Shown piece after piece: positions 7,572 through 16,345 of a stretch of DNA of 29,963 nucleotides. The DNA comes from an uncultured Bacilli bacterium. GTDB taxonomy: Bacteria > Bacillota_I > Bacilli_A > RF39 > UBA660. Both the position numbers and the translations under genes were made by a program. Position 1 is the stretch's first letter. Each line of letters opens with the position of its first letter. The notes beneath the pieces were generated by a model that was not told where the DNA came from, did no database searches, and saw only the letters and a list, made by a program, of their open reading frames with translations. The stretch covers positions 1 to 29,963 of the forward strand of contig CAJUTW010000016.1 of NCBI GenBank assembly GCA_910589335.1, in the 5' to 3' direction.

Positions 7572-8279
7572 TCAATTAATCGGATTAACAATCTCCAAAA
7601 TATTTCCAAAATCATAGTACTCTAAATTTATCTCTAAAGACTTTTGACATAAATTATTTAAATAACAATAACTATCTAAATTAAATTTAATCTCATTAAC
7701 ATACTTTTCTGTATCTGTATTTATATATATTTTATTAGGTTCTTCTAAAAAATCACTATTTATATTACTCAATAATTGATTAAGTGTATTACTAGATATT
7801 AATAAATTATAAGATTGCTTCCCATTTTCAAAGCTTGTTTTTGATTCATAACTAGAAGTTTCAATGATTTTTTCAATTATATTAATATCCAAAAAATCTG
7901 TAAAAACAAAGGGATTTTCGCATTTAAGCCAAATATTATCATTTCTAAAAAAGTCAAATTCATTCCTAAAATAATCTTTATTATTAAATTTTATTATTTC
8001 TTTACTACCATTTTTTTGTCCTAAATAAATATACTGTACTCCATCTATTGTAATAGTAAAAGTATATTTATAATTATTTTCTAATATTTTATCCATATGA
8101 AATACATATCCATTATTCCCTTTTTCATACTCATCGGGATGTGATAAAGGATTTTTTTCACTAAATTTTAAAATTAAAAATAATATTAGAAAAAAGATAA
8201 AATAAAATCCAAAGAATAAAATAGCTTTTCCATTTTTCATTTCTTTAATTTCTTTTATTTTATTTATAAATTTCTTCAT
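7572..8279 (-). CDS. Membrane-anchored protein of unknown function
   Basis: Unrecognised. A lysine-rich N-terminus is followed by one strong membrane span (about 18-41, AILFFGFYFIFFLILFLIL). An extracytoplasmic domain of about 190 residues is rich in Asn, Tyr and acidic residues. No cysteine motif or lipobox is evident, except isolated cysteines near the C-terminus (YCYLNNLCQ). The alternating hydrophobic pattern suggests a beta-rich fold. The start codon shares one base with the fmt stop, so it is the last gene of the priA-fmt transcript. Confidence 0.7.
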   Translation of the reverse strand: MKKFINKIKEIKEMKNGKAILFFGFYFIFFLILFLILKFSEKNPLSHPDEYEKGNNGYVFHMDKILENNYKYTFTITIDGVQYIYLGQKNGSKEIIKFNNKDYFRNEFDFFRNDNIWLKCENPFVFTDFLDINIIEKIIETSSYESKTSFENGKQSYNLLISSNTLNQLLSNINSDFLEEPNKIYINTDTEKYVNEIKFNLDSYCYLNNLCQKSLEINLEYYDFGNILEIVNPIN

Positions 8280-9205
8280 TACTTAAACACCTTACCAATT
8301 AGATTATCTCTACCTACCCCATTAACATAACTAAAAGCATCCATTCTTTTTTTACCAAATGGTTTAATTTCTTGTAAAACTATTGATGAATCTTTTGTCG
8401 CTACAACTATTCCTTCTTTAGTAATATCTACTATTTCTCCACAAATAGCTTCATATTTTTTCTCTTTTATAATACTTTTATACACTTTCATTTCTTTGTC
8501 ATCTAATAATGCATAAGCTGCTGGAATTGAACAAAGTCCTCTTATATGATTAAATATTTCTCTACTTGTTTTAGTAAAATCAAGATGTTCTTCACTTCTT
8601 TTTACATTAAAACCAAATGTTACTAATTCTTCATTTTGTTTAATTCTTTTATTAGTCCTATTAATAATACTTGGTAAAGTCTCTAATAATAAATCTCTAC
8701 CTAACAAACTTAATTTATCCCATAATATTTCAACAGTATCACTATCTTTAATTTCAATAGATTTTTGAGATATAATATCTCCACTATCCATTTTAGTATC
8801 CATATACATTATAGTAACTCCTGTTTCACTCTCTCCATTCATTATAGCATGATGAATAGGAGCTCCACCTCTATATTTAGGTAAAAGTGACCCATGAACA
8901 TTAATACAACCAAACTTTGGATATTTTAAAATTTCTTCAGGTATAATTTGTCCATATGCACAAGTTATAATCATATCAGGTTCTAAATCTAATACTTCTT
9001 GATAATCTTCTCTTATTTTTCTTGGTTGTAAAACATTTATATTATGTAAAAGAGCAACTTTTTTTACTTCTGTTGGAGTTAAAATTCTTTTTCTACCAAC
9101 CTCTTTATCAGGTTGAGAAACAACTCCTACAACTTCATAATTATCTATTAATCCTTCAAGTACTGGAACTGCAAAATCAGGAGTTCCCATAAAAACTATT
9201 TTCAT
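8279..9205 (-). CDS. fmt: Methionyl-tRNA formyltransferase
   Basis: Transfers a formyl group from 10-formyl-THF to Met-tRNAfMet for initiation. N-terminal formyltransferase domain: MGTPDFAVPVLE (6-17), the folate/catalytic region INVHGSLLPKYRGGAP with N102 and H104, and D140 in MDSGDII; these match the catalytic N-H-D triad. The C-terminal OB-fold domain (about 205-308) is present. Length 308 is standard. GGGGGA box before the ATG; it overlaps the preceding 390-codon gene as ATGA. The usual partner def (peptide deformylase) is not next to it. Confidence 0.96.
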   Translation of the reverse strand: MKIVFMGTPDFAVPVLEGLIDNYEVVGVVSQPDKEVGRKRILTPTEVKKVALLHNINVLQPRKIREDYQEVLDLEPDMIITCAYGQIIPEEILKYPKFGCINVHGSLLPKYRGGAPIHHAIMNGESETGVTIMYMDTKMDSGDIISQKSIEIKDSDTVEILWDKLSLLGRDLLLETLPSIINRTNKRIKQNEELVTFGFNVKRSEEHLDFTKTSREIFNHIRGLCSIPAAYALLDDKEMKVYKSIIKEKKYEAICGEIVDITKEGIVVATKDSSIVLQEIKPFGKKRMDAFSYVNGVGRDNLIGKVFK

Positions 9206-10374
9206 AATATCCCCCTTATAATTAAAACTATAGAAATTATAACACCAAGTGAAATAAACAATGCCCCCAAAAGTATAAAAATTGAAGCTTTCCCATAAAC
9301 ATTTAAAAATTGTCTACCAACATCTTCTTCCTTATATTTTATAAATTCATCCTGAACATTAATAATTGAATTTTCTACAGAATCTGATAAATAATTATCT
9401 AATTCTAAAATTTCTATATCATTTTTATCAATTTTTTCTCTACATAAAACATTACCTAATTTAGAACTAAGCATTCTATCAATAACTTCATAAAACTCAT
9501 TATTATCATCTAAATAATCTTCTAAACTATTTACATCTTCAAGCCTTACTCTCTTAACTAACAATAAAGAAATAACATTCTTATTTTTATGAATAAAATC
9601 CCATTGCTTTTTCACAACTTCATTTACAAAATTTTTCTCTTCCTCATTAAAAAATGAATCAAACATAAACATTTTCAAATTTCTAGTCCAATTATTATAA
9701 TTATTTATCAATGATTTATCTACTCTAACTTCCTTTAAAAAATAATCTTTATTATTCAAAAAATTATAAAAAAACATAGGTGCAAATGTAGAATAATAAC
9801 AAGCATTAACAAAATCATCTGTAAAGTATACTTTTTTATCTAAAAAATCTTTTTGAAATATATTAATCACATTATGTTTAAAAAATATTTTATCTATCGT
9901 TTTAAATTCTTTATAATAATTAAAATAATCTTCTGGAATAAAATCTTTGTTTTTAATTTCATTACTATAGGAACTACAAAATCCATGGACAAAATACCCA
10001 TCTAAAATATATTTATTATAAATAAAACTAATTATCTGTTTTTTAGAAAGATCATCATTAATATTTTTAATTTCTAATTTTATAGAAACCATTTTACCAA
10101 TTAATTTATTTATCCCAATACGAATATCAGAAAAACTATCTAACTTCTTAAATAATTTTTCAAGTTGCTCTAAGTATTCATCAAATAAATATATATCATC
10201 TAATATAATCTTATACTTTATTAAAGCATCATAAAAGATATAAAGTGCTAGTTTTTGATCACTAAAAAAACTATAAGAAAAATTAAATTCTTCTTTTTTA
10301 AAATAACGTTCATTAGTATTAATTAAATTTATAAAATTCTTAGTATCATCTCTTTTTAAATATTCATCTAACAC
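9202..10374 (-). CDS. Tail-anchored protein of unknown function
   Basis: Unrecognised. About 350 residues of Lys/Asp/Asn/Phe-rich, probably helical sequence without cysteine motifs or P-loop, then one C-terminal membrane span (about 366-388, IFILLGALFISLGVIISIVLI) ending three residues later. This predicts a cytoplasmic protein anchored by its tail. GTG start, 7 nt after a GGAGG box. It sits between a 65-residue membrane protein and fmt, where Bacillus carries def, and overlaps fmt by 4 nt. Confidence 0.7.
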   Translation of the reverse strand: MLDEYLKRDDTKNFINLINTNERYFKKEEFNFSYSFFSDQKLALYIFYDALIKYKIILDDIYLFDEYLEQLEKLFKKLDSFSDIRIGINKLIGKMVSIKLEIKNINDDLSKKQIISFIYNKYILDGYFVHGFCSSYSNEIKNKDFIPEDYFNYYKEFKTIDKIFFKHNVINIFQKDFLDKKVYFTDDFVNACYYSTFAPMFFYNFLNNKDYFLKEVRVDKSLINNYNNWTRNLKMFMFDSFFNEEEKNFVNEVVKKQWDFIHKNKNVISLLLVKRVRLEDVNSLEDYLDDNNEFYEVIDRMLSSKLGNVLCREKIDKNDIEILELDNYLSDSVENSIINVQDEFIKYKEEDVGRQFLNVYGKASIFILLGALFISLGVIISIVLIIRGIL

Positions 10375-10396
10375 TTTTTTACCTCCTTTTTATAAT

Positions 10397-10594
10397 TTAT
10401 ATATTAGAATATTGATATAAAAAGAAAATCACTCCAACTACAATAATTATTCCCAAAATAAGTAACAGTAATTTTACAAATGTATTATTCTTATCCCAAT
10501 ATCCATCTAAATTAGTCGAAGATTCCTTCATTAATTTTTCATAATCTTCTCTATTTTTTTTATTTATTTCTAACTCTTTTTGTGAATCATTCAT
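10397..10594 (-). CDS. Small single-span membrane protein
   Basis: 65 residues: a charged N-terminal half (NKKNREDYEKLMKES) and a C-terminal membrane span (about 40-60, FVKLLLLILGIIIVVGVIFFL). No known family is recognised. It has a GAGGTG box 6 nt from its ATG and follows priA by 34 nt and precedes the tail-anchored gene by 22 nt, so it is an operon member and probably real. Confidence 0.65.
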   Translation of the reverse strand: MNDSQKELEINKKNREDYEKLMKESSTNLDGYWDKNNTFVKLLLLILGIIIVVGVIFFLYQYSNI

Positions 10595-10628
10595 AATATC
10601 ACCTCTACTATTATAAGAATATCATACA

Positions 10629-12803
10629 TTAAAGCATTTGACTAGGATTAAAATCCACATCAATTTTTATTTTGTTATTTGTTTTATAATGATTAATAAT
10701 TTTTTCTAAAATTTCAAATATATTATTTGTCTTTTTATATTTTAAAATAATATTATATCTTATTATATTATTTATTCTATATATACTTGCAGCACTTGGA
10801 CCTAATATAATTGTCTCATTAAGATTTCTTTCTAAACTTCTTTTTATTTTTAAAGCTTCCGCTAAAACAAAATTATCATCCTTACCACTTATTCTAATAT
10901 TACATAAATAATAAAATGGTGGATATTTAAGTTGTTTTCTAATTACCATTTCTTTTTTATAAAAACTTAAATAATCATGTGTCTTTGTTAATTCTATTGC
11001 ATAATGCTCTGGATTAAAGGTTTGAATTATAACAAAACCTTCTTTTATGCTTCTACCACTTCTTCCTGCAACTTGACTTAGTAATGAAAAAGTATTTTCA
11101 CTACTTCTAAAATCTGGAATATTTAAAGAAGTATCAGCATTTATAACACCAACTAATGTTACATTAGAAAAATCAAGTCCTTTAGCAACCATTTGTGTAC
11201 CTAATAAAATATCATACTCTAAATTCTTAAAAGCTTGAATCATTTTCTCATGCATTCCTTTTTTACTAGTAGTATCATAATCCATTCTTAAAACTCTACT
11301 TGTAGGAAATAAGCTATAAAGTTCCTCTTCTATTTTTTGTGTTCCAACACCAAGATTACTCAAAGAATTTTCAGAACAACTAGGACAAGCTTTATAAACT
11401 TTTTCACCATAACCACAATAATGACATCTCAAAGTATTACTACTTTTATGAAAAGTTAATGTAATATCACAATTTGGACATTTAAAAGTATATCCACAAT
11501 TCTTACAACTTACAAATGAAGAATATCCTCTTCTATTTAAAAGTAGAATAACTTGTTCTTTTTTTTCTAAACAATGTCTTATACTTTCAATTAATATATT
11601 TGAAAAATAACCTTGAGTTTTTTTCATTTCTTCATTCATATCAACAATTTTAACTAAAGGTAATTTTTTTCCATTAACTCTATTAGGCAATGATAATAAT
11701 TTATAAACTCCCTTACACGCTCTAGCCATTACTTCTAAAGAAGGTGTAGCACTTCCAAAAATAACTGGACAATTATGATATTCACTTCTAATAATTGCTA
11801 CATCTTTCGCACTATACCTTGGATTAGGATCACTTTGTTTATATGAATCACTATGTTCCTCATCAATAATAATAACTCCAATATTTTTAAGTGGTGCAAA
11901 AATCGCACTTCTAGCCCCAATAACAATTCTAGCTTCCCCTCTACAAATTCTTCTCCACTCATCATATTTTTCACCATCAGATAAAGCCGAATGTATAGCA
12001 GCAATCATCTCTCCAAAGCGTTGCTGAAAACGACTTACCATCTGAGGTGTAAGACTAATTTCTGGCACTAAAACAATACTAGTTTTCCCTAAAGACAGAT
12101 AATGCTCTATAATCTCCATATAAACTTCTGTCTTTCCACTACCAGTTACTCCATGTAAAAGATAAATATTTCTAGAATTATTAATAACTTCATTAACCAC
12201 CATTCTCTGATCACTAGAAAGTTCTTTTTTATCATACTTTTCATTTTTATATAAAACTCTATAATGTTCTATTTTTTCTTCTAATAAAATATTATTTTTA
12301 ACTAAAGTTTTTAAACTACTAAGAGATATTTCTACTAATTCCTTTTTTGATACCTTTTCTTTATTTTTAACTAATTCAATTATAGCTTTTTGTCCAGTAG
12401 TTAATTTTTCTAAATTAATATCATAATTATTTAATTTATATATAGTATCAAATTTAATATTTATTTTACTACCACATTTAGCTTTTAAAGCTTTAGGTAA
12501 CATTACTTGATAGCAACTTATTAAAGTAGCTAAAGTTTTATTTTGTATTACTTTTCCAAGTTCTAATAACTCCTCATTTAAAACAACATCTAAATCTACT
12601 ATACTAATTATTTCTCGCAATTCTTTTTCTGTACTTTTAACACTATTAATTTCTAAAACAAAACCTTCTAAAGTCATCTTCCCAAAAGGTACAATTACTC
12701 TCACACCAACTTTTATTTTATCTTCCAAATTATGAGGTACCAAATATTCAAATATTTTATCAATATTTTTATTAGATAATTCTACTAATACACCTACTAT
12801 CAA
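10629..12803 (-). CDS. priA: Primosomal protein N', replication restart helicase
   Basis: 3'-5' superfamily 2 DNA helicase that reloads the replicative helicase at collapsed forks. Motifs: N-terminal DNA-binding domain (1-105), Walker A GVTGSGKT (218-225), DEEH box (314-317), and a complete eight-cysteine zinc module (C433, C436, C442, C445, C460, C463, C473, C476). Helicase motif V/VI region GTQMVAKGLDF and QVAGRSGR follow. Length 724 is normal. The start is TTG at 12803, about 4-7 nt after GAGGTGG. First gene of the operon priA - small membrane protein - tail-anchored protein - fmt - membrane protein. Confidence 0.97.
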   Translation of the reverse strand: MIVGVLVELSNKNIDKIFEYLVPHNLEDKIKVGVRVIVPFGKMTLEGFVLEINSVKSTEKELREIISIVDLDVVLNEELLELGKVIQNKTLATLISCYQVMLPKALKAKCGSKINIKFDTIYKLNNYDINLEKLTTGQKAIIELVKNKEKVSKKELVEISLSSLKTLVKNNILLEEKIEHYRVLYKNEKYDKKELSSDQRMVVNEVINNSRNIYLLHGVTGSGKTEVYMEIIEHYLSLGKTSIVLVPEISLTPQMVSRFQQRFGEMIAAIHSALSDGEKYDEWRRICRGEARIVIGARSAIFAPLKNIGVIIIDEEHSDSYKQSDPNPRYSAKDVAIIRSEYHNCPVIFGSATPSLEVMARACKGVYKLLSLPNRVNGKKLPLVKIVDMNEEMKKTQGYFSNILIESIRHCLEKKEQVILLLNRRGYSSFVSCKNCGYTFKCPNCDITLTFHKSSNTLRCHYCGYGEKVYKACPSCSENSLSNLGVGTQKIEEELYSLFPTSRVLRMDYDTTSKKGMHEKMIQAFKNLEYDILLGTQMVAKGLDFSNVTLVGVINADTSLNIPDFRSSENTFSLLSQVAGRSGRSIKEGFVIIQTFNPEHYAIELTKTHDYLSFYKKEMVIRKQLKYPPFYYLCNIRISGKDDNFVLAEALKIKRSLERNLNETIILGPSAASIYRINNIIRYNIILKYKKTNNIFEILEKIINHYKTNNKIKIDVDFNPSQML

Positions 12804-12835
12804 AATACCACCTCACAAAATTAATATATATATTT

Positions 12836-12841
12836 ATTATA
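12836..12841 (-). promoter_or_regulatory. -10 element upstream of priA
   Basis: Perfect TATAAT on the minus strand, 32 nt upstream of the TTG start. The -35 region at 17-18 nt is poor (TACTTA). Confidence 0.45.
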
Positions 12842-12872
12842 CACTAACAATTTAATGTTAAGTAAAAAATAA

Positions 12873-12899
12873 TAAAAAAAAGAAATCATATAATTTCTT
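12873..12899 (-). terminator. Terminator overlapping the 3' end of the 53-codon gene
   Basis: AAGAAAT / ATTTCTT (12899-12893 and 12886-12880) with a 6-nt loop that contains part of the TGA stop, then eight T on the minus strand. Confidence 0.65.
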
Positions 12900-13047
12900 C
12901 TTCTAAACTTTCATCTACAAGTTTTCTAACTTCTTCTAAATGTTCAATACTAGATGAAGTAGCCTTTGGACTTCTATGACTTAATAATACTGCAATCGAG
13001 ATAGTAAATAAAACTACTATTGATATTAAAATTACAAAATATAACAT
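12886..13047 (-). CDS. Small single-span membrane protein (53 residues)
   Basis: ATG at 13047, TGA at 12888-12886. Protein: a hydrophobic span of about 22 residues from the N-terminus (LYFVILISIVVLFTISIAVL), a short basic turn (SHRSPK) and a charged helical tail (EHLEEVRKLVDESLEEE). It has no recognised family. The intergenic gap between rseP and priA is otherwise unexplained, codon use is protein-like, and it ends inside its own terminator, which supports it. The ribosome binding site (AAGG) is about 12 nt from the ATG, rather far. Confidence 0.6.
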   Translation of the reverse strand: MLYFVILISIVVLFTISIAVLLSHRSPKATSSSIEHLEEVRKLVDESLEEEII

Positions 13048-13079
13048 TAAATCACTTTTCCTTTCAATTTTATTATATC

Positions 13080-13110
13080 CAAAAAAACAAAAAGAACAAC
13101 AAGTTCTTTT
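13080..13110 (-). terminator. Terminator of the uppS-cdsA-rseP operon
   Basis: AAAAGAAC / GTTCTTTT stem (13090-13097 and 13103-13110), 5-nt loop, then a T-rich run on the minus strand. The stem starts inside the rseP stop codon. Confidence 0.75.
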
Positions 13111-14161
13111 AAAATAATCTTAAAATATCATTAAATGTTATTATAACCATTAATCCCATTAAAAGCATTAAAAATATAGCATGAATTTTATTTTCTAAAT
13201 CTGGATTAACTGGACTACCTTTTATTTTTTCAATAATTATAAATAAGATATGACCACCATCAAATGCTGGAATAGGAAGTAAATTAATAACTCCAACATT
13301 AACACTTAAAAAAGCCATCAAATAAAGTAAATTAGCAAACCCAGCTTTACTAGATTCTCCAACTATAGAATATATTCCAACAGGCCCAGATAATTGATTT
13401 AATTTAATTCCTCCTGTAAACAAATATCCAATTGTAATAAACATTTGTTTAAAAATTGAAACTGTTTTTCGACCAGTATATTTTAAAGCTTCTATAAAAC
13501 CATGAGTTTTTTCTTGTTTAATACCTACACCATATTTATATGATGTTTCTCCTTTAACTTTTATTTTTTCAGGTTTAACTTTATAATTTACTTCTTTTCC
13601 GTTTTCTTTTAAAACTTTAATTTCATTTTTTTCTTTAGGATTAGCTACTGCTAAATAAAGAGTAAGATCATCACTAGTAGTAACTTTATGACCATTAATA
13701 CTTAAAACCTTGTCTCCTTTTTCAATTCCAGCTTTATATGCTACACTTCCTTTTTCAATAGAAGTAAATACTGGATCCATTGTTGTTCCACCCCAAATTA
13801 AAGCTATTAAAAATAAAAGTAATACAGCTAAAATGAAATTATTACATGGTCCAAAAAACATTATTAGAAATCTTTGCCATGCACTTTTAGCTTGAAGAGT
13901 TTTATTCTTAGGAATCTTTTTATCCTTATCATCATCTAAATCTTCTCCAGCCATTTGACAAAAACCACCAATAGGAATAGCTCTAATAGAATATTCTGTT
14001 TCCCCTATTTTTTTTCCAAATAATTTTGGTCCCATACCAATAGCAAATTCATAAACATAAACTCCAGCTATTTTAGCAAATATAAAATGACCAAATTCAT
14101 GAACTAAAACTATTATTCCAAGTATTAAAACAAATATTATTAAATTTATAATTATTGACAA
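13109..14161 (-). CDS. rseP: RIP metalloprotease RseP (site-2 protease)
   Basis: Intramembrane zinc metalloprotease that cleaves membrane-bound anti-sigma factors and remnant signal peptides. Seen: HEFGH zinc motif in the first membrane span (21-25), one PDZ domain (about 128-185, with SVAYKAGIEKGDKVLSING), a further span around 235-250, and the second zinc ligand region LPIPAFDGGH (295-304). Length 350 with one PDZ is the Gram-positive form. TTG start, 7 nt after GGAGGG. It follows cdsA by 14 nt; dxr and proS, often between or after these genes in Bacilli, are absent here. Confidence 0.95.
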   Translation of the reverse strand: MSIIINLIIFVLILGIIVLVHEFGHFIFAKIAGVYVYEFAIGMGPKLFGKKIGETEYSIRAIPIGGFCQMAGEDLDDDKDKKIPKNKTLQAKSAWQRFLIMFFGPCNNFILAVLLLFLIALIWGGTTMDPVFTSIEKGSVAYKAGIEKGDKVLSINGHKVTTSDDLTLYLAVANPKEKNEIKVLKENGKEVNYKVKPEKIKVKGETSYKYGVGIKQEKTHGFIEALKYTGRKTVSIFKQMFITIGYLFTGGIKLNQLSGPVGIYSIVGESSKAGFANLLYLMAFLSVNVGVINLLPIPAFDGGHILFIIIEKIKGSPVNPDLENKIHAIFLMLLMGLMVIITFNDILRLF

Positions 14162-14175
14162 TTAAAATCCCTCCT

Positions 14176-14972
14176 TTATAATATTTTCATTAACATAATA
14201 AATGCTAAAGTAACAAAAATCAAACTATCAAATCTATCAAGTATACCACCATGTCCTGGTATTAACTCAGAAAAATCTTTAATATCATATTGTCTTTTTA
14301 TAGAAGAAAATATTAAATCTCCAATTTGACCAACAAAACATAATAACATACTAACTAATATCAATAAAACTAAAGATATATTAGAATTACTGTAAAGTAA
14401 AAACTTGTTGTCACAAAAGTCCCCATCAAAATACCACCAACTAAACCCTCAATTGTTTTATTAGGACTAATCTTTGGACATAACTTATGTTTTCCAATTA
14501 ATTTACCTGTTAATAATGCAAAAGTATCTGTAATAGTAGTGATTAATAATAAATAAATAATATAATTTATATCAAAATTACGTACAATTATTAATAAATT
14601 AAAACTTAAACCTATAAACAATGTACTTCCTATTAAAAACAACGCATCATTTAAATTATATTTTTTAGAATCATTAATTAATATCATTGGAGCTAAAAAA
14701 ATAAAAATCAAACCACTCATAACTCGGTAATCAAAATTAAATTGAAATTCAATCGAATTTAGATTATGTAATGATAACCCTATTACTATTATATAAGCAA
14801 AAAACTTTAATAATGCAGGAAATTTATTTCGACTTTCTCTAACTTTAATCAATTCATATAATCCCGCAACTCCTAATATTGCCATAAAAATAGCAAAAGG
14901 CAACTCTCCTATTAATAAAAAAGGTACAAATATAACAACTAATAATATAGCACTAATAATTCTTAATTTCAT
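14176..14972 (-). CDS. cdsA: Phosphatidate cytidylyltransferase, interrupted by a one-base frameshift
   Basis: Makes CDP-diacylglycerol from phosphatidate and CTP, the precursor of membrane phospholipids. The reading frame is split: 14972-14370 encodes the N-terminal 200 residues, with several membrane spans and GKHKLCPKISPNKTIEG; 14364-14176 encodes the C-terminal part. The C-part holds the full family signature (SSIKRQYDIKD, then PGHGGILDRFD). Joining the frames near 14394-14403 by restoring one T gives a continuous protein of about 263 residues reading FYFYSNSNISLVLLILVS across the join, a normal length. The gene is usually essential, so a homopolymer indel in the sequence is the simplest explanation; a real mutation cannot be excluded. 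It overlaps uppS by 4 nt. Confidence 0.9.
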
Positions 14973-15679
14973 TTTATTCCTCCAAATCTTCGATCTCGAT
15001 TATTAAATATTTCAATCGCTTTATCAAATTCTTCTTTTGTAAAATCAGGAAAATAAACTTTAGGAAAATAGAATTCTGCATAACTTGCTTGAAACATCAT
15101 AAAATTACTAAGTCTCATTTCACCACTTGTTCTAATAACAAAATCTAATGGTGGTAAATCATGATACAGATTTTTTTGAATAAATTCATCATTAATATCT
15201 TCTATTTTTATTTCTCCATTTTTATACATATTACATAATTTTTTAGTAGTATCAACTATTTCTGCATGACTTCCATAATTAAGACAAATGTTTAAAACCA
15301 ATTCTGTATTATTTTTAGTTTCTTCAACTATTTTATCCATTGCTTTTAATACATTACTAGGAAGTGGCTCTCTTCTTCCTGAAAATAAAACTTTAATTTT
15401 CTTTTCTTTAATAAAATCAAATTCCTTATTAAAAACTTTAATAAAAAGATTCATTATAAAATCTACTTCTTTACTATCTCTTTTAAAATTTTCAGTAGAA
15501 AAAGCATATAATGAAGCGTATTTAACTCCTAAATCAGCCATATAAATACATAATTCTTTTAAAGTAGCAATTGCCGTCTTATGACCTACAGTTCTAGCTA
15601 AGCCTCTCTCTTGTGCCCATCTACCATTCCCATCCATAATTATTCCAACATGTTTAGGTATTATTATTTCATTATTCAT
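14969..15679 (-). CDS. uppS: Undecaprenyl diphosphate synthase (cis-prenyltransferase)
   Basis: Extends farnesyl diphosphate with isopentenyl diphosphate to the C55 carrier used for peptidoglycan and other wall polymers. Motifs: GIIMDGNGRWAQ with catalytic D16, GHK, the SLYAFSTENFKR segment (57-67), and RTSGEMRLSNF (183-193) followed by AEFYF. Length 236 is typical. GAGG box about 9 nt from the ATG, with a TATAAT just upstream of it. First gene of uppS-cdsA-rseP. Confidence 0.97.
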   Translation of the reverse strand: MNNEIIIPKHVGIIMDGNGRWAQERGLARTVGHKTAIATLKELCIYMADLGVKYASLYAFSTENFKRDSKEVDFIMNLFIKVFNKEFDFIKEKKIKVLFSGRREPLPSNVLKAMDKIVEETKNNTELVLNICLNYGSHAEIVDTTKKLCNMYKNGEIKIEDINDEFIQKNLYHDLPPLDFVIRTSGEMRLSNFMMFQASYAEFYFPKVYFPDFTKEEFDKAIEIFNNRDRRFGGIK

Positions 15680-15716
15680 AAATTATTACCTCAAAAATTA
15701 TTATATAACAAAGAAA

Positions 15717-15744
15717 TAAAAAAAGAAAGTCAAAACAACTTTCT
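15717..15744 (-). terminator. Terminator after rpsP-khpA
   Basis: AGAAAGT / ACTTTCT stem (15744-15738 and 15730-15724) with a 7-nt loop, then a run of T on the minus strand; the stem begins in the khpA stop codon. Confidence 0.75.
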
Positions 15745-15991
15745 AAAATTTATCAATGTCAATTTTTATATATTTATTATCAGATAAAGCACTACTAGCT
15801 TGTACTAAAGTTCTAATAGCATTAGCTGTACGTCCACTTTTACCAATAACTCTTCCCATATCAGCTGAATCTACAACAACTTGAATTAACATAACATTCT
15901 CCTCATCAGTAGGAAACTCTTTGACACTAACAGCATCAACATTAACTACTAATGATTTAACTATATTTTCTGTTAATTTTACTAAATCCAT
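15743..15991 (-). CDS. khpA: KH-domain RNA-binding protein KhpA
   Basis: Small RNA-binding protein (82 residues), in streptococci the partner of KhpB/EloR and linked to cell elongation and sRNA binding. A single KH domain with the GxxG loop in RVIGKSGRTANAIR (about 49-62) fills the C-terminal half. The N-terminus KLTENIVKSLV is typical of the family. It begins 2 nt after the rpsP stop, the common rpsP-khpA (ylqC) order. Confidence 0.92.
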   Translation of the reverse strand: MDLVKLTENIVKSLVVNVDAVSVKEFPTDEENVMLIQVVVDSADMGRVIGKSGRTANAIRTLVQASSALSDNKYIKIDIDKF

Positions 15992-15993
15992 AA

Positions 15994-16266
15994 TTATTTA
16001 TTTCCTTTTTTAGCTTCAGCAAATTTTTTCATAATTCCTTCTTTACTTAGTAAATTTCTTACTGTATCAGTAGGAATAGCTCCTTGATTTAACCATTTTA
16101 AAGCTACTTCTTCATTAATTTTAACTTGACATTCTCCAACTGGTGAATAAGTACCAACTAATTCAAGATATTCTCCATCTCTAGGACGACGAGAATCAGT
16201 AGCAACTATTCTATAAGTAGGTTTTTTCTTAGCTCCCATTCTTGTTAATCTCAATTTAACTGCCAT
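15994..16266 (-). CDS. rpsP: 30S ribosomal protein S16
   Basis: Small-subunit protein that binds 16S rRNA and stabilises 30S assembly. The N-terminus AVKLRLTRMGAKKKPTYRIVA is the S16 signature, with DSRRPRDGEYLE (about 25-36) and the later WLNQGAIPTDTV. Length 90 is typical. GGAGGG lies 8 nt before the ATG. Usually followed by rimM and trmD; here only khpA follows. Confidence 0.98.
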   Translation of the reverse strand: MAVKLRLTRMGAKKKPTYRIVATDSRRPRDGEYLELVGTYSPVGECQVKINEEVALKWLNQGAIPTDTVRNLLSKEGIMKKFAEAKKGNK

Positions 16267-16296
16267 TAATATCCCTCCATTTCTAAATACATTGTT

Positions 16297-16325
16297 ATTA
16301 TAATAAAAAAATATATATCTGTCAA
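16297..16325 (-). promoter_or_regulatory. Perfect consensus sigma-A promoter for rpsP-khpA
   Basis: TTGACA (16325-16320), 17-nt spacer, TATAAT (16302-16297) on the minus strand, giving a leader of about 25 nt. All 12 bases match the housekeeping consensus, as expected for a ribosomal protein gene. Confidence 0.9.
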
Positions 16326-16345
16326 CCTTTTTTTGTTAACAGGAA

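Noticed and set aside
14370..14403. Programmed -1 frameshift in cdsA
   Set aside because: No in-phase slippery heptamer and no obvious downstream stimulatory structure; an indel explains it more simply.
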